Source: Struthio camelus
Taxonomy: Eukaryota; Chordata; Aves; Struthioniformes; Struthionidae
Length of the DNA: 64,000 nucleotides
Assembly (NCBI RefSeq): GCF_040807025.1
Contig: NC_090967.1
Span: 4,586,001-4,650,000 of the forward strand
Direction: 5' to 3'
Made by a program: the position numbers and the translations under genes
In this document: in pieces, positions 42,201-56,115 of the stretch
Numbering within the stretch: the stretch's first letter is position 1
Layout of the letters: every line of letters begins with the position of its first letter
Notes under the pieces: model-generated
Seen by the model: the letters and a program-made list of their open reading frames with translations, nothing else
What the model was told of the DNA's origin: nothing
The model's database searches: none

Positions 42201-43377
42201 ACGCTTCAGCCAGATTTAGGTTGCTGAATGAGGGCTGCAATGAGCTCTTAAGGAACAACTCTGAGCAAAGAATTTGGATTTTCTACTCATTGAAATCAAT
42301 TGAAGTTTTGTCTGTTAAGATACTAAATTCAGAACCCTCCAGAGCAGTCCATTATTAGGGAAGCAAAAGAAATAACAGAGGAGATGAAAAGCAGATGACG
42401 AAATTGATGTAGACTTTCTGTAGCTTAGGTAGGCCTTCCTTCAAAGACAGTTCTGATCATTCAATAATGCGGCCTCAAAGTACATCATTGTTTAACACCT
42501 CGTTAAAACTGAGTGAGTTTAGAACAAAACTTAGGGTCCTGATGGGATTTGTAAAACAACTCAGGCATATAACACACTTCAAAATCAGTAGGAGTTGGTT
42601 TCCAAATTAATTGGTAAATTTTATTAAAATGATCTTTCTTTAGATGGTGAAATATCTTTGTAAATCTTCTCTTTAGTAAAATAGATGCTGGCATTTTAAT
42701 TTATAAAATTATCTAAATTTAAGCCTAGAGAAAGTATAGGAAGAGAAAAAAATAGCTAAGGAGCAGTTAACACAATATTCAATATTGATATTTGTGTCTG
42801 AGTATCCCAAGGCTGCCCAGGATATTTGGAGTCTTCAGTACTTGCTGAAATAAAAGGGAATTGCCCTCCAAGCAGCTTTGAAAATCTTAGCCATAGTTCA
42901 CTGCTGGCAAATCAGGACGGAGTATGCGTTGTCCTGACTGCCGTACAAATAGAAAACACTCAACCCATGCCTTAAAATAAAAGAAGAATCTTGGTCCCGT
43001 AGTTATAGGCTTGACCCTAGAGCAAGAAAAAAACCCTTAGTGTCATTTTTGTTTGACTCAGCAGGGCCTTAAGCATGCTAGTAGCTTCGTACTTGTTATA
43101 CTACCTGTGTGAATAGGGCTATTCACGTTCTACAGTCATTACAAGCTCACACCCTGACTCCAGTAGCCCTTATTTGCAGAGACCAGATGGCTCCTGTGAG
43201 TTTCGATTATGAGATCTGGCCCCCTCCCTAGTGTATAATGAGTATAGAGTTTTCAGTTTTACCCTGTTTATAAACAGACCACACGGCTGTTTGTGCAGAA
43301 GTGCAACTGTTTCAAGGGTCAATACGAGGATTTTGCCTTCAACAACCTCCAAGCAGTGAGGGGAGGCTCTAACAAGT

Positions 43378-43390
43378 GTTGCCAGGCAAC
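43378..43390. promoter_or_regulatory. RFX X-box palindrome
   Basis: GTTGCCAGGCAAC is a perfect X-box inverted repeat with a 1-nt spacer, in intergenic DNA 4.5 kb downstream of the TATA promoter. Confidence 0.45.
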
Positions 43391-45264
43391 GATTTTTCGA
43401 ATAAGTTGATTAACAAGGGGAGGAGCTGGGTGGGTTTTATTTGTGTGATTATTTGTCACTGAAGTACATGTTTGCAGCCATGCTGAATCTTGCATTAATT
43501 CAAGCCCTACAGCTACATCATCACTGTGAGCAGCCTGGCTGCATGAGACTGTAATCTCTTTGGGGCATGGATATTTTGTTTTGTCTTTGCTCAACACCTA
43601 ACACAGTCCATGAGTCAGGCTCTGGGCTTTTATGAAGTGCAAAGAAGAGACATTTCATGGTACAGTCTGTTGCTCTACATGTGAATGTATGAATGTGCAG
43701 AAAGCCAGCAAAGCCTTGTGGTACCTTACCACTCAGCATCACACTTCGGGATGGAGGGGAGAATTTTGCCTTTTTATTTTATTTCAATTGGAAAACTGAG
43801 TGAGGAATTTTCATAAAAGGAACCTTCAGAAATTTACACAACATCAGGCCCCACTTCAGAAAAATACTAACGCTCTTGCAGAAACTTCAGCGCTTGACTC
43901 CCACAGGAATCAAATACATGCCCAAAGTAAAACACTTGGCTAAACTGAGGAGTCAAGGATGTCTCCATAATGCTGGGCAAAGATCTGTTTATCTTGAGTT
44001 GCTTAAGCCCGTACAGTGTTGCCAATTCATGCTCAGAAACGATCCCCCACTCCCTATAACGTTCAGAAGCATCTAACACTTTCAGGTGCCCAGCATGAGA
44101 TATCTCCATTAGCCTCCATCTCTAGGGACTAAGCACCTGCCCCTCTGGTAATCGGTCCCTTTCAAAGCATGTCTAACACAAATATGGGGCATCCAAAATT
44201 GCTAACTTCTTTTGAAAATCCAGAACCATGATGAACACTCCACCTACAAGAATCGAGCCAAAATGAAAATTGTATGGATCCAAGCTCCCCAAATCAGAAG
44301 CAATAGTCAGTACCTGCTGCCTTAAGATGACAATACACCCTGCCATTAAAATAGAAAGGAGCATTTCTCTTGAGAAGAAGGAGAAAATTGCATAGTTACT
44401 GGGGAGAACAATTGCAAATCTTTTCAGTTAAACTCACAAAATTATTAATGTTGTGGTCTGTAATTCTGTCTAATCAAATATTCCATTGCTCTGTGTTGCC
44501 AGTAGAATGTACAGGGAGAAATCAATGACATGAAGCAATGGAAAACTTCACTTAGGACCTCCCATTCAATTAAGATGTTACCATCTGGAAGGCAAATGCT
44601 CCAGAAAAGGGCCCAATATTTCACAGGCTGTGAACTCAGACCTTGCACTGGATCCAGCAGAGGCAATGGCATTTTTTCCTGAGCAAGGAGAGCAAATGGC
44701 AGTACAGACAAGCCTTCTCTGAATCAGGATGTGCTGTCATAATCCCAAATGTTTAACAAGCTTATCAATTGCTTATAGAGGTTGTTTATATTTGCTCAGA
44801 AATAATCTAGACAGCAGATATGCTGAAGGGATAGGGGACAGAAGGAAAGTTACTCTGAGCCTCTCTTTCCGTTAACATTGCCAGGTGCAACGTCTGCTGT
44901 CCAGATCACAACATGATAAGGGAGAGGAAGGAGAACTGCGCAGTCACAGCAGCTGCATCTAGCTCTGAACATTGCCTAGCTCTTGCGACCTGCCCCTTGT
45001 GTAGTCACTGTTGCCAGCTGGTAACAGGAACGGTGAGGGAATATGCATACGCTCTGAAAGAAAGTGAAGACTCGCTCCTGCTCTGGCTTGGCTGTGCAAA
45101 CATCGTGGCAGAGGTGAGTTGTGAAAATGTGGCTGTAGCTTTCTGATTTTATCAGGCTCACTTGTCTTCAGTGTATCAGATGGCCTTAGGCACTGTGACA
45201 GCTAAAACCAAAGCACAAAAATGAACAGTTTGGTTGATTTTTGCAATGCTAATCTTAAACCTAT

Positions 45265-45390
45265 TCCTAAATAATGTACCTCTGCTCCTCTCTCTGTAAA
45301 AATGGACATTGTGATACCCATTTCACAGGGGTACTAGACAATCGAATTAAGTGACATTTGTAGAGCTCTAGAGATCCAAGAGCAAATGGA
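45265..45390 (+). mobile_element. MIR/CORE-SINE-like remnant
   Basis: CTCTCTGTAAAAATGGACAT, then ACCCATTTCACAGGGGTACT, then GACATTTGTAGAGCTC resemble the 3' half of MIR-type SINEs. Confidence 0.6.
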
Positions 45391-45776
45391 ACTAGAGAGA
45401 AGAAAAGGTTATTATCTCGTCATGTTTGGCCTGAGAGGAAGATTATCCATCTATCTTGCCAGACCTATTTATTGTCTTATTTTCTCCTAGCTTATCTTTT
45501 ATCATCTTTCTAATCTGCTCCATCTTATCCAGATAATGTTTTATTTTAGCACAGTTCTCACTACATGTTGATGAAGGTGTGTTTGGCAACAGAGGTGTGC
45601 ACAGCTTTTACAGAACCTGACAAAGTGCAGTGCAGGTAGGCAGAAAAATAGATGCTGAATTCCCAACTTTTAAAAATAAATTAACTGATTTTTTTCCAAC
45701 CCAGCTCTAGTATTTAGACAGGCAGGATATTCTTTTGCTGGGCTATGAACGAGGGAATGGGCTTGATAGAACTCCT

Positions 45777-45809
45777 TTTGATAGGATTTTGATAGAATTT
45801 TGATAAAAC
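45777..45809. repeat. Three 11-bp tandem units
   Basis: TTTTGATAGGA, TTTTGATAGAA, TTTTGATAAAA in direct succession. Confidence 0.85.
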
Positions 45810-48800
45810 AGACTCCATCCTGTGTAACATACAGTGATCTAAATATACATGTATGTTCTACTCCCTGTGAAATGTGGGCTTGTTACACGAAAAAATAGGT
45901 ATTTAAGTGGATTCTATAACAGGAAGTACCAAGATGCATCTTCTATGATAACAAATTCTAGGTGGACCATGTTTTTCAAGTACTGCTTATGATTTGGCTA
46001 TACTGACGGAGAGAAAACAATGAAGTTCAAGGGTTTCCAGTCACTTACAGAGCCCAACAACCAAATCACAGCATGCTGGGCATTTTTCTGAATACCAAAG
46101 CCCCTTGCATTTTTCCTTTTCATCCATAATCAAATGGCACTTCCCCCCCTTGTTGCTAGTGAATGCAATAGGGTCTACACTTTATAATCTCCAGAGCTGT
46201 TTCCTGGAATAGATGCAAGCAGAGCACTTGGTTAGGGACAGCCTGGAGGCTGGGAGAGATGATTACCTTCAGGCAGTCTCAGTGGCACTTCCCAGGGTTT
46301 CTACAGGCACAGCCTAATGCGGGACTTACAATGCTGAACAGACTTCCATTATGGGGGCTGGCGATGTTGATGCACATCCACACATAGAGAGTTCCTTGTT
46401 AAAATGCACACCAGTAGCTCCAAAATACAGCAGCTCAGTTGGGGTTCATTAGTAGCAAAATCATTCCAAGGGACATTGTTTCAGAGAGGAAAGAATTTCA
46501 TTTCTTTCAGGCTTGGTTTTCGGTTGCATATAGCCTGGAGATTTTGCTAAGGATTGTGTTTAAAGTCTAGTTACGCGGAGACTGGAGCCTAGCTATACAG
46601 GCTTGTCGAGGGCTAACTTGAGGTGTACATGCAGCATCCATTGCAATGGGACTCCAGCTTACGTGAGGCATGTTATAATAATTTTGTATTAAAGCGGTAG
46701 CTAAGTAAGCATGCGTGTGTACTACTGGAATCCAGTGGATGATGTGAGAATTGCTCAGCTGTGTGTCATAGATTCTGCACTGTTAATGGAGGATCTCTAC
46801 CTGTGACAGTAATGGGAGAGGATGCGTGCTTTGTTCTGTTTTCAAGTGTTCCCTTTCAGCAGGCATGCATGCAGTCCCACGCTAGCAAATGCCCCAGACT
46901 TGTGTGACTTTTCAGACATTGAAGGGCTGCTGTGACAGAGAGAATTTTAGTCAATTTTAATCAGCAGGCATTAGAAAAAGAAGAATTATCACCAATCATC
47001 AAACAAATGCGTTGCCCCATCAACTTGTTAAACTTGTTTACCACGGACCATGCACTGGACCTCACAAGACATGTACTGGTTGAGTAATACACTGCAAAAA
47101 ACCATCTAATTACCAGGGCTAAGAGGAGAAGGAACAAAAAACAACTAGGGATGAGGATATCAGTCATCTTAGCTTTGATTTCTTGTATGGAGTCTTGCAT
47201 GAAAGATGCTGGTAGCTCTCATCTCACATGTATGTCGTTGCTTCTCAGGAATAAGTCTGGTGCCTGTTCATTCAGCGCTCAGCCCTATTTTTAAAATCTA
47301 CTCTCTCTGAAAGGGCTGTTTAAAAAAAAAAAAAAATTGTACAGCAAAAGGGACAAAATTGCTCGTCAACAAAGGGGCCTATCAACAGCCTGTCAATAAT
47401 GTGCCAAAGGCCAGAACCTGCCTTTCAAAGAGGCTCTGCAGCCTCAATGTGTACTTTGAGAGCAATTAAGGGACGTGAGCAACATGATGATTATCTCATG
47501 GGTGACATTTTCATTGGCTCTTTGGGAAAAGAGAGAGATGGGTTTGAGATGGCTGTGATCAATGTTCATCCTAGTCCCACATAAATGGCAGGATAGTATG
47601 TTGTAGATGGGCCTGGAAAGCAACGTGAACAAGCAGAGGAAGGGGGGAGGAAGAGATGAGGAAGACAGAAGGATTAAAAAAAACCCAAACCCCACATTGC
47701 TAGACGTCTAAAGAAAGAGCTACAGTGAGAAGTAGAAGGACATGAGCTGAGATGACTGGGGAAAACGAGAATGGAAACAGGCAGTCAGGAGGGCTGGCAA
47801 AACTCCGGAGGCCAGGGAAGGCAGGAATAGGTGAGGGAGGGACTGCAGGATTCCTGATGGAGAAGTAGAGGAAGAACAGGAGACTGGTTCCCCCTCAATG
47901 AGGAGAAAGCCTAGAGAAGGTGCTGTAGACACGTTGCACTTGCACAGGCAGAATTCTACTGTCGGCATCTCACCGAGCCTCTTCCTTTTCCCAGAGGCAA
48001 CCCCGACCGATGGTGGCATTGTCCCACACTGAGTCCATGTTGCCATGCGCATTACTTTAATATGTCACAATTGCACTTAGAGCCAAGGAAAGGAGAACAT
48101 TCCCAGGCAGAGACTAAAGTGATGTCTTAAGACAGAGGTGCAATTACGATTACTCTGCTTTTTTACTAGCATATTCCCATCAGTGTTGTCTGCCTATCCT
48201 TCTTTCACCGCTTTTGTCTTTATACTGCAAATACCCATGAAAGACCAGAGTTGAGTGCAGACAGCAGCGCACAGAGGCAGACTGTTGGACAGGAAACTAA
48301 TGCCATTCAGGTGCATAGACATGACTACACGTAAGAACCTCAGCCCAGCGTCTGAATCGCACTGTGTGGTTGCTAATACCCAAGGGATAAGGATTGCCTG
48401 GATACTAACCCAGAAACACAAGCTGGCTCAGTGGCATGAATGCCGAAGAGCTCAGCACAGACTGTATCCCACACGGACACTAAGGCCACAGCGCGCTGTG
48501 TTGTATTGCCCTCTGGCATGGACGCTAGCGCATGCTCAGGGACCAATACAAAAGTGTTTTCCAAACAGAAAGCCAAATGTTGCATGTGCCCAACCAGCTG
48601 GGGCTAGGATATGAGCAGGCCAGGCCCAGCTCCATGGACAGCAATATAAGGGTAACTGTTTATATCAATGTAGTCGGTCTTCTGAGCTTTAGCCTTTACA
48701 GATGATGTAGTTTCTTAATTTCTAATGCATAACTACATCCTTTTGGAACACGGCACAATATTTCACAGAAAACACATATGCAGAAAATGCAGATTTGGCT

Positions 48801-51800
48801 ACACTGTTTCCCCAGTTTGCTGAATTGCTTGTTTAGGAAAACAAACTTTTAAATTTTGGCAGAAGAAAACATTATTTACTTTAATAAAACAGTCTCTTTC
48901 CTGCTTTTCATTTTATGAGAAAATTTAAACATGTTAACGTTGAGCAAAAACAAAGCTATTTTAAAATACTTGGAAATCTTCCCTTCCCCAAAAGATGCTG
49001 TAACATTTCCAGCTCCTGTCTTTTCCAGTGCTGCAAGTATCAGCACATATCAACATGCATTCATGTGTGCTTCTGCATTTATACACAAGTGCATGCTCAC
49101 ATGCTGTGCAAACAATTTCAAGCAGATCCAAGCAATAGACATACGCTTCTGCTCTGCAGTCTCCAGGATTGTCTCTTGAAGAGGATCTTAATAATAAAAA
49201 TAATGTTATGTTACTAGCTAAACATTGGGAATAACTCTTCATCATAGGCAAACTATTCTGAAGACAGAAATCAACCGACGCATTCAGTCTGGAGGAATCC
49301 CCCAGGGTACCAGTGGGATGCATTAACAGTGCATTTCTCCGGTGAGATGTGATGGGAAGAGCATAGAGCAAAAAGAAGGTAAAGTGGTAAAAAACAACTT
49401 GTATTTTTAGACCTAGTCTCCCACAGAAATCTTTAGAGATGCTGAGCTCTCCACTTCTGAAAATTGGATCTCTTATTTACAAGCAGAAAAAATGTTTTAG
49501 GAGCCCAGCTTAGACGCCTGTTTTTTTGTTTTTGTTTTAAAATTGTCCATATTATTTTTCTCTAGACCAGTTTGTTGTCCTCATAATTAATCTAGCTAAT
49601 GGTTGTTTTTCTCCTTCATCAGCAGTTTTGTTTTTTGTTAACACAAGCCGAGAGAAGATGAAGAAACAACCTCTCCAAGGATACAGACTGACAGCAATAC
49701 TGCCATCTGACTAGAAAGGACTCAGACATACGCATAATCCTCAGGAAAATTCATCTCCACCCTCCCAGCAGACCCTGGTGAGAGAGCCCTTGAAGTGGTA
49801 ATTAAAGTCTATTGAGTGGCAACTGCACCTGTTTAGAAAGGAGCATGTGGGTAAGAGGTGCACAAAGGGAGATGAGCAGCACAGAGAGAGAGTGTGTGAG
49901 AGGAGCTGCTAGAGGTGGGGAAGAAGGGAAGCAGAAAGAGGAAAAATGCACTCATTGGAGAAGTCAGTCCAAGAAGATGTGTATTTCCCATTCTTGCTTT
50001 CTGTCTGCTCTCCTACTCTCCTTCACACATGCAGCTAGCTTCTACCCCACTCTCACACTCACTGATGGAAACTCCAGGGGGCTTTCCCCAGCCAGCCTGA
50101 GCACTGGACCAGCTGCTCATCTGGTGTAAATCAACATAGTTTCACTAAAGTCCTTGTGGAGTTACAATCAGCTAGTGCTCATTTACGCCCACTGAAGATC
50201 CATCCCAGTGACACTTATTAACAGTCACTGGGCTCCTCAGACTGGCAGCTGAGACTTGCCAGTTCTTGTCTGCTGGGCTGTCTTTTTTCCTAGAATAGAA
50301 CACATCCCTTTGTGTCAGCTTTGTCACCCCAGTATAAATCCTACAGCCTGTGGGATGAAGAAATCAGAGATGTTTCTAGATATAGGCAGATGTGTCTGAG
50401 AGCAGAGTCTAGGCAGAACCTAAGTGAAACAGAAGAAACTAGAGCGGTGCTTAAAAAGAGACAATGTCATGCTTAACGTCCATTGTTGGCTTCCAAATGC
50501 TCTGGACCAGTGTCACGCTCAAACTTTGCCGAGGACCAGAGGTGGAGCCAAGAAAAATGGACTTATTCATAAATATTATTCCTAACTGTGGGTCTTTCCA
50601 TAGTCTTGCAAATTACCCCTGACCCAAGGACCACAAAGGGGGAACCACTGATGTGTCTAGTGAATTGACACTTCGTAAGTTAGTTGTTAAAGACCTGCGG
50701 GCCAAATTCTGTGCTAGCATAGCAATATGGCAGCTCTACTAGCTTCAAGAGAGCAATGCTGACTTGTGTCACCAGGTAACTGCATATTGGTGCGCACAAA
50801 CCAGCAGATTAAGTGATAATAGTATGTGGAAAGAGGGACAGATAGAGTGGCAGAGGGAAATCCTCCAATGTTTGAGCAGGAAAGTAAGAAAAAGAGGGCA
50901 TTCTTTAGTACAGAAATCAGGACTGCCCTAGCAGCCAAGGAGCCAAAGAACCGCATTGCATAGTGATGTAAATATATGGTCTAGGGAATTTGTCAGCCTG
51001 AGAATTACAGATTGATAGCAGAAATTCTGACTCCTTCTGCCATAACCTCAACTTCATCCTTCATCTGTTGATGCCAGTAAAACGGAGTGTCATGCTATTT
51101 GCCCTGCTGGGTATTTCATAGGAGACTTTAAAAACTCAGCACATCACCTTTGCATGCTAGTCAAAGACTCTGACAATAGCTTTTTGTAGTAGTAAACCTT
51201 CATCCCTTACACTCTACAGATGCACACACACTACTTATGCCTATTCATTTGTCTCCTTTTTTCCAACCTAAAAATGGCTTTCTTCCTGTGGTACTACGCA
51301 TTTGCAAAGGTGCCATAGAAATATAAGCTATCTATTGTCACTGCAATTCTATACGTGCCGCCGCAATCAACTGGACTAAACTTGGACTCCTGGGGTGAGA
51401 ATGGAAGAGGAAAGAAGTTCATCCTCAGAGCACCCTGAGGCTGAGGTGAGCAAACGATTCGAGCAGAATAATTTTACTGGTGTTTGCAAAATTTTCTGTC
51501 TCACTAGACTTGATGGCAGGCAGTCCCCTGTGAATCCCTGACCTTCACACCTGGGATGGCTGAAATAAGCCACAGGACTATTTTCTTATTCCTCAATTGT
51601 CAGGGCATACAAGCAATTCTGGTGCAAATGTTGTTGCATCTGCCTCCTACAAATACCTTTAGCCATGACTCGGTAGCATGCTCTCCTTCTGTACCGGGAA
51701 ATGCATCCTTGTGAATGAAGATAGAAAGGAATATGCACTCAGCAAAAGCCAATTCCTTGGCTCTTAAGGGTGAGATTTGCAATTAGTTGGGTGTCTGGTC

Positions 51801-52084
51801 CAAGCTACTCACTTAAGTTCCAGCTACAGGTAATGGAGGCAGATCTCTCTGGACACCAAGTCAACCTACCAGTCAAGTCCTATCTTAGGGTGAGATGAAC
51901 TTATTTTTGCATTGACTGCAAAGGGAGCCTACATGACTAGCTTACACTAAATACCTAACTGTTAAGAGGTTAAAGGTACATGAGAAGAATTGTACCTGAA
52001 ATACCTTGCTTGTGCTTCTCCTAAATTCCAGTCTTGTACCTTAACAAAATTGTTAGCTACATGGATATCATGTGATATGTTGCC

Positions 52085-52270
52085 TCATTTCTGTCTTTTT
52101 GTTCCCAGATACCCTTCTGTCTTCTTTTCCGTTCAGCCCTCTTGTTCCTCTGTCATTCTCTTTTTCCTCCCTCTTTCTGATTGCTGAGCAGCTTTTTGAC
52201 TTTTCCATCAATAAGTCTAAAGAGCATTTGAACCATTCTCTTCCCTCTGTCTCTCCTCCCTCCAGTTCCA
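52085..52270 (+). repeat. Pyrimidine-rich tract
   Basis: About 185 bp strongly biased to C and T on the plus strand (TTCTGTCTTC, CTCTTTTTCCTCCCTCTTTC). Low complexity; may form triplex structure. Confidence 0.6.
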
Positions 52271-54984
52271 AATCAGGCAAGCTCATCGATCAGAGGAGCT
52301 CAGGAAATATCTGGTGTTTTGTTGTCAGGATGATAATAACATTGCAGTTGTGAATGGGCTGCTGCAGGCCTGATCATGGACACCTGCAGGGTTTGTTTAA
52401 TTGCATTTAATGACAAATCCTATACAGAAGAGCACTGCCAGAGAGATTTATTATCCGCCAAAGAGGCAAAGCACAACAGCTCAAAATATAATTTGCACTG
52501 AGCATTTTTCCCCCTGCCTCTCTTTAAACCACAGTAATAAATAACAAATCGGGTAAAGTGGGCAACACCAGTCTAGAAGGAGGTGGGGGGCAGAGGACAG
52601 AGATGGAAACTAAAGGAAATAACAGCAATAAGGCCACACTGTTCTTTCTACCATCCCTGTGGTCTGTTATATAGGAAATACTGTTTGTTTAATTTGCAGC
52701 CTGGAAGTGCAGCTGGGGATCTCTCTGTGATGAGCCAGCCTCTTCTAAGATAGCTGGAGGCTAAACTCTTGAGTCCCCATTCTTTTTGACCAGGCTTTTT
52801 TCACCGTGTTCTGTAGCTAAGTTTAGATCCTATCTATATAAACAATTACAAAGAAACTACAGTGGCCTCTCAGCGCTGTGGGTTTCATCTGCTACAATTA
52901 CAAGGAGGCATCAGCTGCCACATCGCCAAAATCTCTGGGAAAAACTAGAAGTGGCAGATCCCCATCCTGAGCAATATGGTCCTACAGGGACAGATCACTC
53001 CCTCTGAAGTCTGGACAAAAGTCTCATACACCTCTGAGCCTGGACTGTATTCATGTTTTCTACTAAATACCATACTCGAAAAAGGGAATATGTATCTGTA
53101 AAAACAATAGAGGATCTTGTTCCCTTGCTCAAGGTGAACAGTTACTTCTTCTGTCTTGCTTCTTTCTTGATTGTCTAGCGATAACTTGTGGCAAATCCCT
53201 TCACAGACTTGGTATATCTCCATGCTAGGCAGGGCACAGTTCCAGAACAACAACTGTGAAGTGTTCTTGTCACCTGAGATTACAGTCCAGGTTAGCATTT
53301 CCCAAGCTGTTTTCTGCCTTTAAAGTTCATAAATCACCTTTAATGTCTCTCTTCTAATTGTCCCTAGCAGAATACTGAATTGTCCTAGCCAAACTATTTC
53401 TGAAAACTGTCTTGTCCCCACTAAGTGTTTTCATCTGGATACACCCTGTAGTTGGGCAGAGAAGAAAATGTGCTACAGTTTAGAGGAAATGCCTTAATGT
53501 AGAAAATCTAAGCATAAGTCAGGCAACAGCCAGAGACTGCACAGAGGGGTCATCTAACAAAGTAAATTTGTTCTCAGTGTGAGCAAGGGGTGCATGCTCA
53601 CTAGTGTTCCAGTTTATATGCAGGTTAAATTTTCTACTTTAAAGGTGCACCAGGAAATATCACCCAGGAATGTCCCGTCTGCAGTGTTTGGTCTCTAATT
53701 TAATGTAGGTAGCAATCAGCACTTGGCAATGTCATTACACAAACATGGTGTAGGGTAACAACACCTGGACTGCACTTTTATCTGATTACCCGGACAATGG
53801 CAGTATTACTAATACCCCCTGTTAAATAAGACCACCTGGACATCTGGTATCAGCTCTAGCTATCACAAACACACTTGCTACCTAGGCTAGCACAATGGAT
53901 TGTTATCTCCTGAGCAGCAGCACAAATCCCCGGATTGAAACAACCCATCTGGAGTTTGATTAAAGTGTCCATAGAAAGAGCACATGTTAAAAAAAAGAGC
54001 TAGAGGGAGAGAGACTGGACTGTTCTCTGTGAACTTGCATAGGGCACAACCTCCGTCAGCATCAGCAAACTCTCCTTGTGCTGAAAACACTTTCTCCTTC
54101 TATGAAAAGAGTCTTTCACCGAAACAGCTCTGCAAAGCTGAGGCTGTTACTGGCTACTTTTGTTTCTTCCTCCATATTACAACTGCTCACAAAAGTACAT
54201 TTAAGAATCCAGCTTAGAAGACAAGAAGGATACTGTCCTTGTCTGATTTGCAGTGGCTGAGGTAAGTATGCCTCACTCAAAGGATGGCTTGAAAAGGAAT
54301 AAAATAAGATCCTTTCCTTGGATGTGAGCCAGCATTGTCCTTTCACGTGTTATTCACGAAATGTGTGAGGAATTAGCAGAAGAAAGCTGGACAGTGGAAG
54401 TAAAGCTAAACCTGGGGTGAAATAAAGATTGCTCTTCAACAAATCCAGAGAAAAGGAAGCAGCAAAGAGGTTTTGTTTTTCTTGCTTAAATCAGTCTCTC
54501 AGTAGGATTCCAGGAAACTCAGCACTATCATTATCTTATCTTTTTCTTTGCTACCTGACTCCTTTTCTCTAGCATTCCCAAGTATATATTGCATTTACTT
54601 ACTTTAGTCAGACCAAAATACAGCTGGGAGATAGGCAAGTTGACAGAGCACCCCGAGAGAAGTTTATCACAGGACGAGGAAAAAGGAGACCCTGCTGAGT
54701 CCCTATATCCTTGAAAAAACATGATCCAAATTTCTATAGGCATATATGGTCTCCTAAGTAAGAAAGTGGAGCAGAAAACCACAGGTAGAGTCACAAAACT
54801 GGATAGATGATTATAGTGAGATGTGACATTGTCTCACAAAGAACAATCCTTTTTTGCACTCTCTAACATGCAAAAAGGGACAGTGGCCATCCCTAACATG
54901 AGAAACTAGCGTTGAAAGAATGTGAACAAGCGAGGAAAGATAACAGAAGAAATGAAGGAGGATGTGTCTAAGGAGGAATTGCTG

Positions 54985-55080
54985 CTCTTGGTGGTCTGGC
55001 TCTGTGTGGAAGACTAGTGATTTTGTTGTTCTGATTTATAAAGGTGACAACAAATCATAGCCTGCCATACAGCACAGATC
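54985..55080 (+). ncRNA. MIR7-3: mir-7-3 microRNA precursor
   Basis: The mature miR-7-5p sequence (begins TGGAAGACTAGTG) starts at 55007 and ends near 55029. A short loop (CTGATTTATAAAGG) is followed by the complementary 3p arm from 55048 (CAACAAATCATAG). The 5' flank GTGGTCTGGCTCTGTG closely resembles human mir-7-3, and the position between DPP9 and FEM1A is the mir-7-3 locus. miR-7 is a deeply conserved, neuroendocrine-enriched microRNA. The host transcript borders were not determined; a GTAAGT donor-like site lies downstream at 55198. Confidence 0.95.
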
Positions 55081-55429
55081 CTCACCCTCGCTGCCAGGAG
55101 AGATCACTGACAGGCTGGGCTGGGCCACAGAGCAGGGGTCCAGCTGCCTGCTGAGAGCCCTGTATACGGTGCAACTGCTCAGGACCTGAAAACTAAGTAA
55201 GTATTAAAATGCTTTGGTACACTGAAGGTCTTATAAGTCTCTGAGGAAGGGTCTGTGACTTATTCTGCTCCTCAGTTCTCGTCCCCTTGAAGTCAACCGC
55301 TCTGAGTGAAGCAACAGGAGGAGCCTCTGTGAAGACCGAAGCTGTGTGGTCATCTTGCAGCCCTGAGCAATTCTCTGTAAGCGTGGCGCTCACTTGCTTT
55401 AACTTCCAGGCAATTTCACATAGAAAACA

Positions 55430-55545
55430 TGTATGATTATCTTCATGTTCTGTATTGAGAATGGTTAAGTGACTGACTCAAAAGCCCCGCAACAAATCTG
55501 TGGTAGAACCAGGACTTGAACACCAGCTGCTGAGAGCCCCGCTTG
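55430..55545 (-). mobile_element. MIR-like SINE remnant
   Basis: GAATGGTTAAGTGACTGACT, GTGGTAGAACCAGGACTTGA on the plus strand: antisense MIR core. About 350 bp after mir-7-3. Confidence 0.5.
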
Positions 55546-55734
55546 GGCAAATACCTGTAGAGCTGGTGCAGCAGAGCACCAGGGCATACTACAGCAGATG
55601 TCTCCAAGACAAAAACAGTCCACTAGCTTCCAAACCTCCACGCTTCTTAGTTTATAAACATACAACATAGTCGTCCTTGGAGACAGTCAATAACATCCAG
55701 GTTCTCAGAGGTTCCCCATACTTCTTTGTTTATA

Positions 55735-55870
55735 GATGGTACTGAATAGTAGTCAGGACTCCTAGATTCTGTTTCCTACACGTTTAATGACTTGCTGCAA
55801 CTTCTTAGGCCAGTCTCTGCCTTGTTCTGTGCCTCTGTAAAAGAAAATAGTGATTCTCATCTTTTAGGAA
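55735..55870 (+). mobile_element. MIR-like SINE remnant
   Basis: AGTCAGGACTCCTAGATTCT, AATGACTTGCTGC, TGTGCCTCTGTAAAAG follow the sense MIR core order. Confidence 0.55.
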
Positions 55871-55984
55871 CATGGCTAATTTAGCTACTCTGTCTATCTA
55901 GAAACCTGCATGTCCCTCATCACTTCTGCATTTGAGCACCTTATTCCTTCACAACACCTAACAGGTATGCACACGTTACACAGG

Positions 55985-56115
55985 AGAACTGTGGGACAGG
56001 ACAGAGGCCATAACTTGCCCAATCACACAAAGGAAATTGGTGGCTCTACAAAAGCAAATTGAGTCTTAGGTCCAGGTCTGATGTTCTTTCTACCTTGCCG
56101 TTTGCCTCAGAGCCA
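55985..56115 (-). mobile_element. MIR-like SINE remnant
   Basis: AACTTGCCCAATCACACAAA and TTAGGTCCAGGTCTGATGTT, then CTTTCTACC: antisense MIR core. Confidence 0.5.

Larger units (their letters stand above)
39561..54984. other. AT-rich stretch between the TATA promoter and mir-7-3
   Basis: Possibly intron of a mir-7-3 host RNA. Contains homopolymer runs (C run near 40209-40224), the X-box at 43378, a MIR-like piece at 45265, 11-bp tandem units at 45777 and the pyrimidine tract at 52085. No coding exon recognised. Confidence 0.55.
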
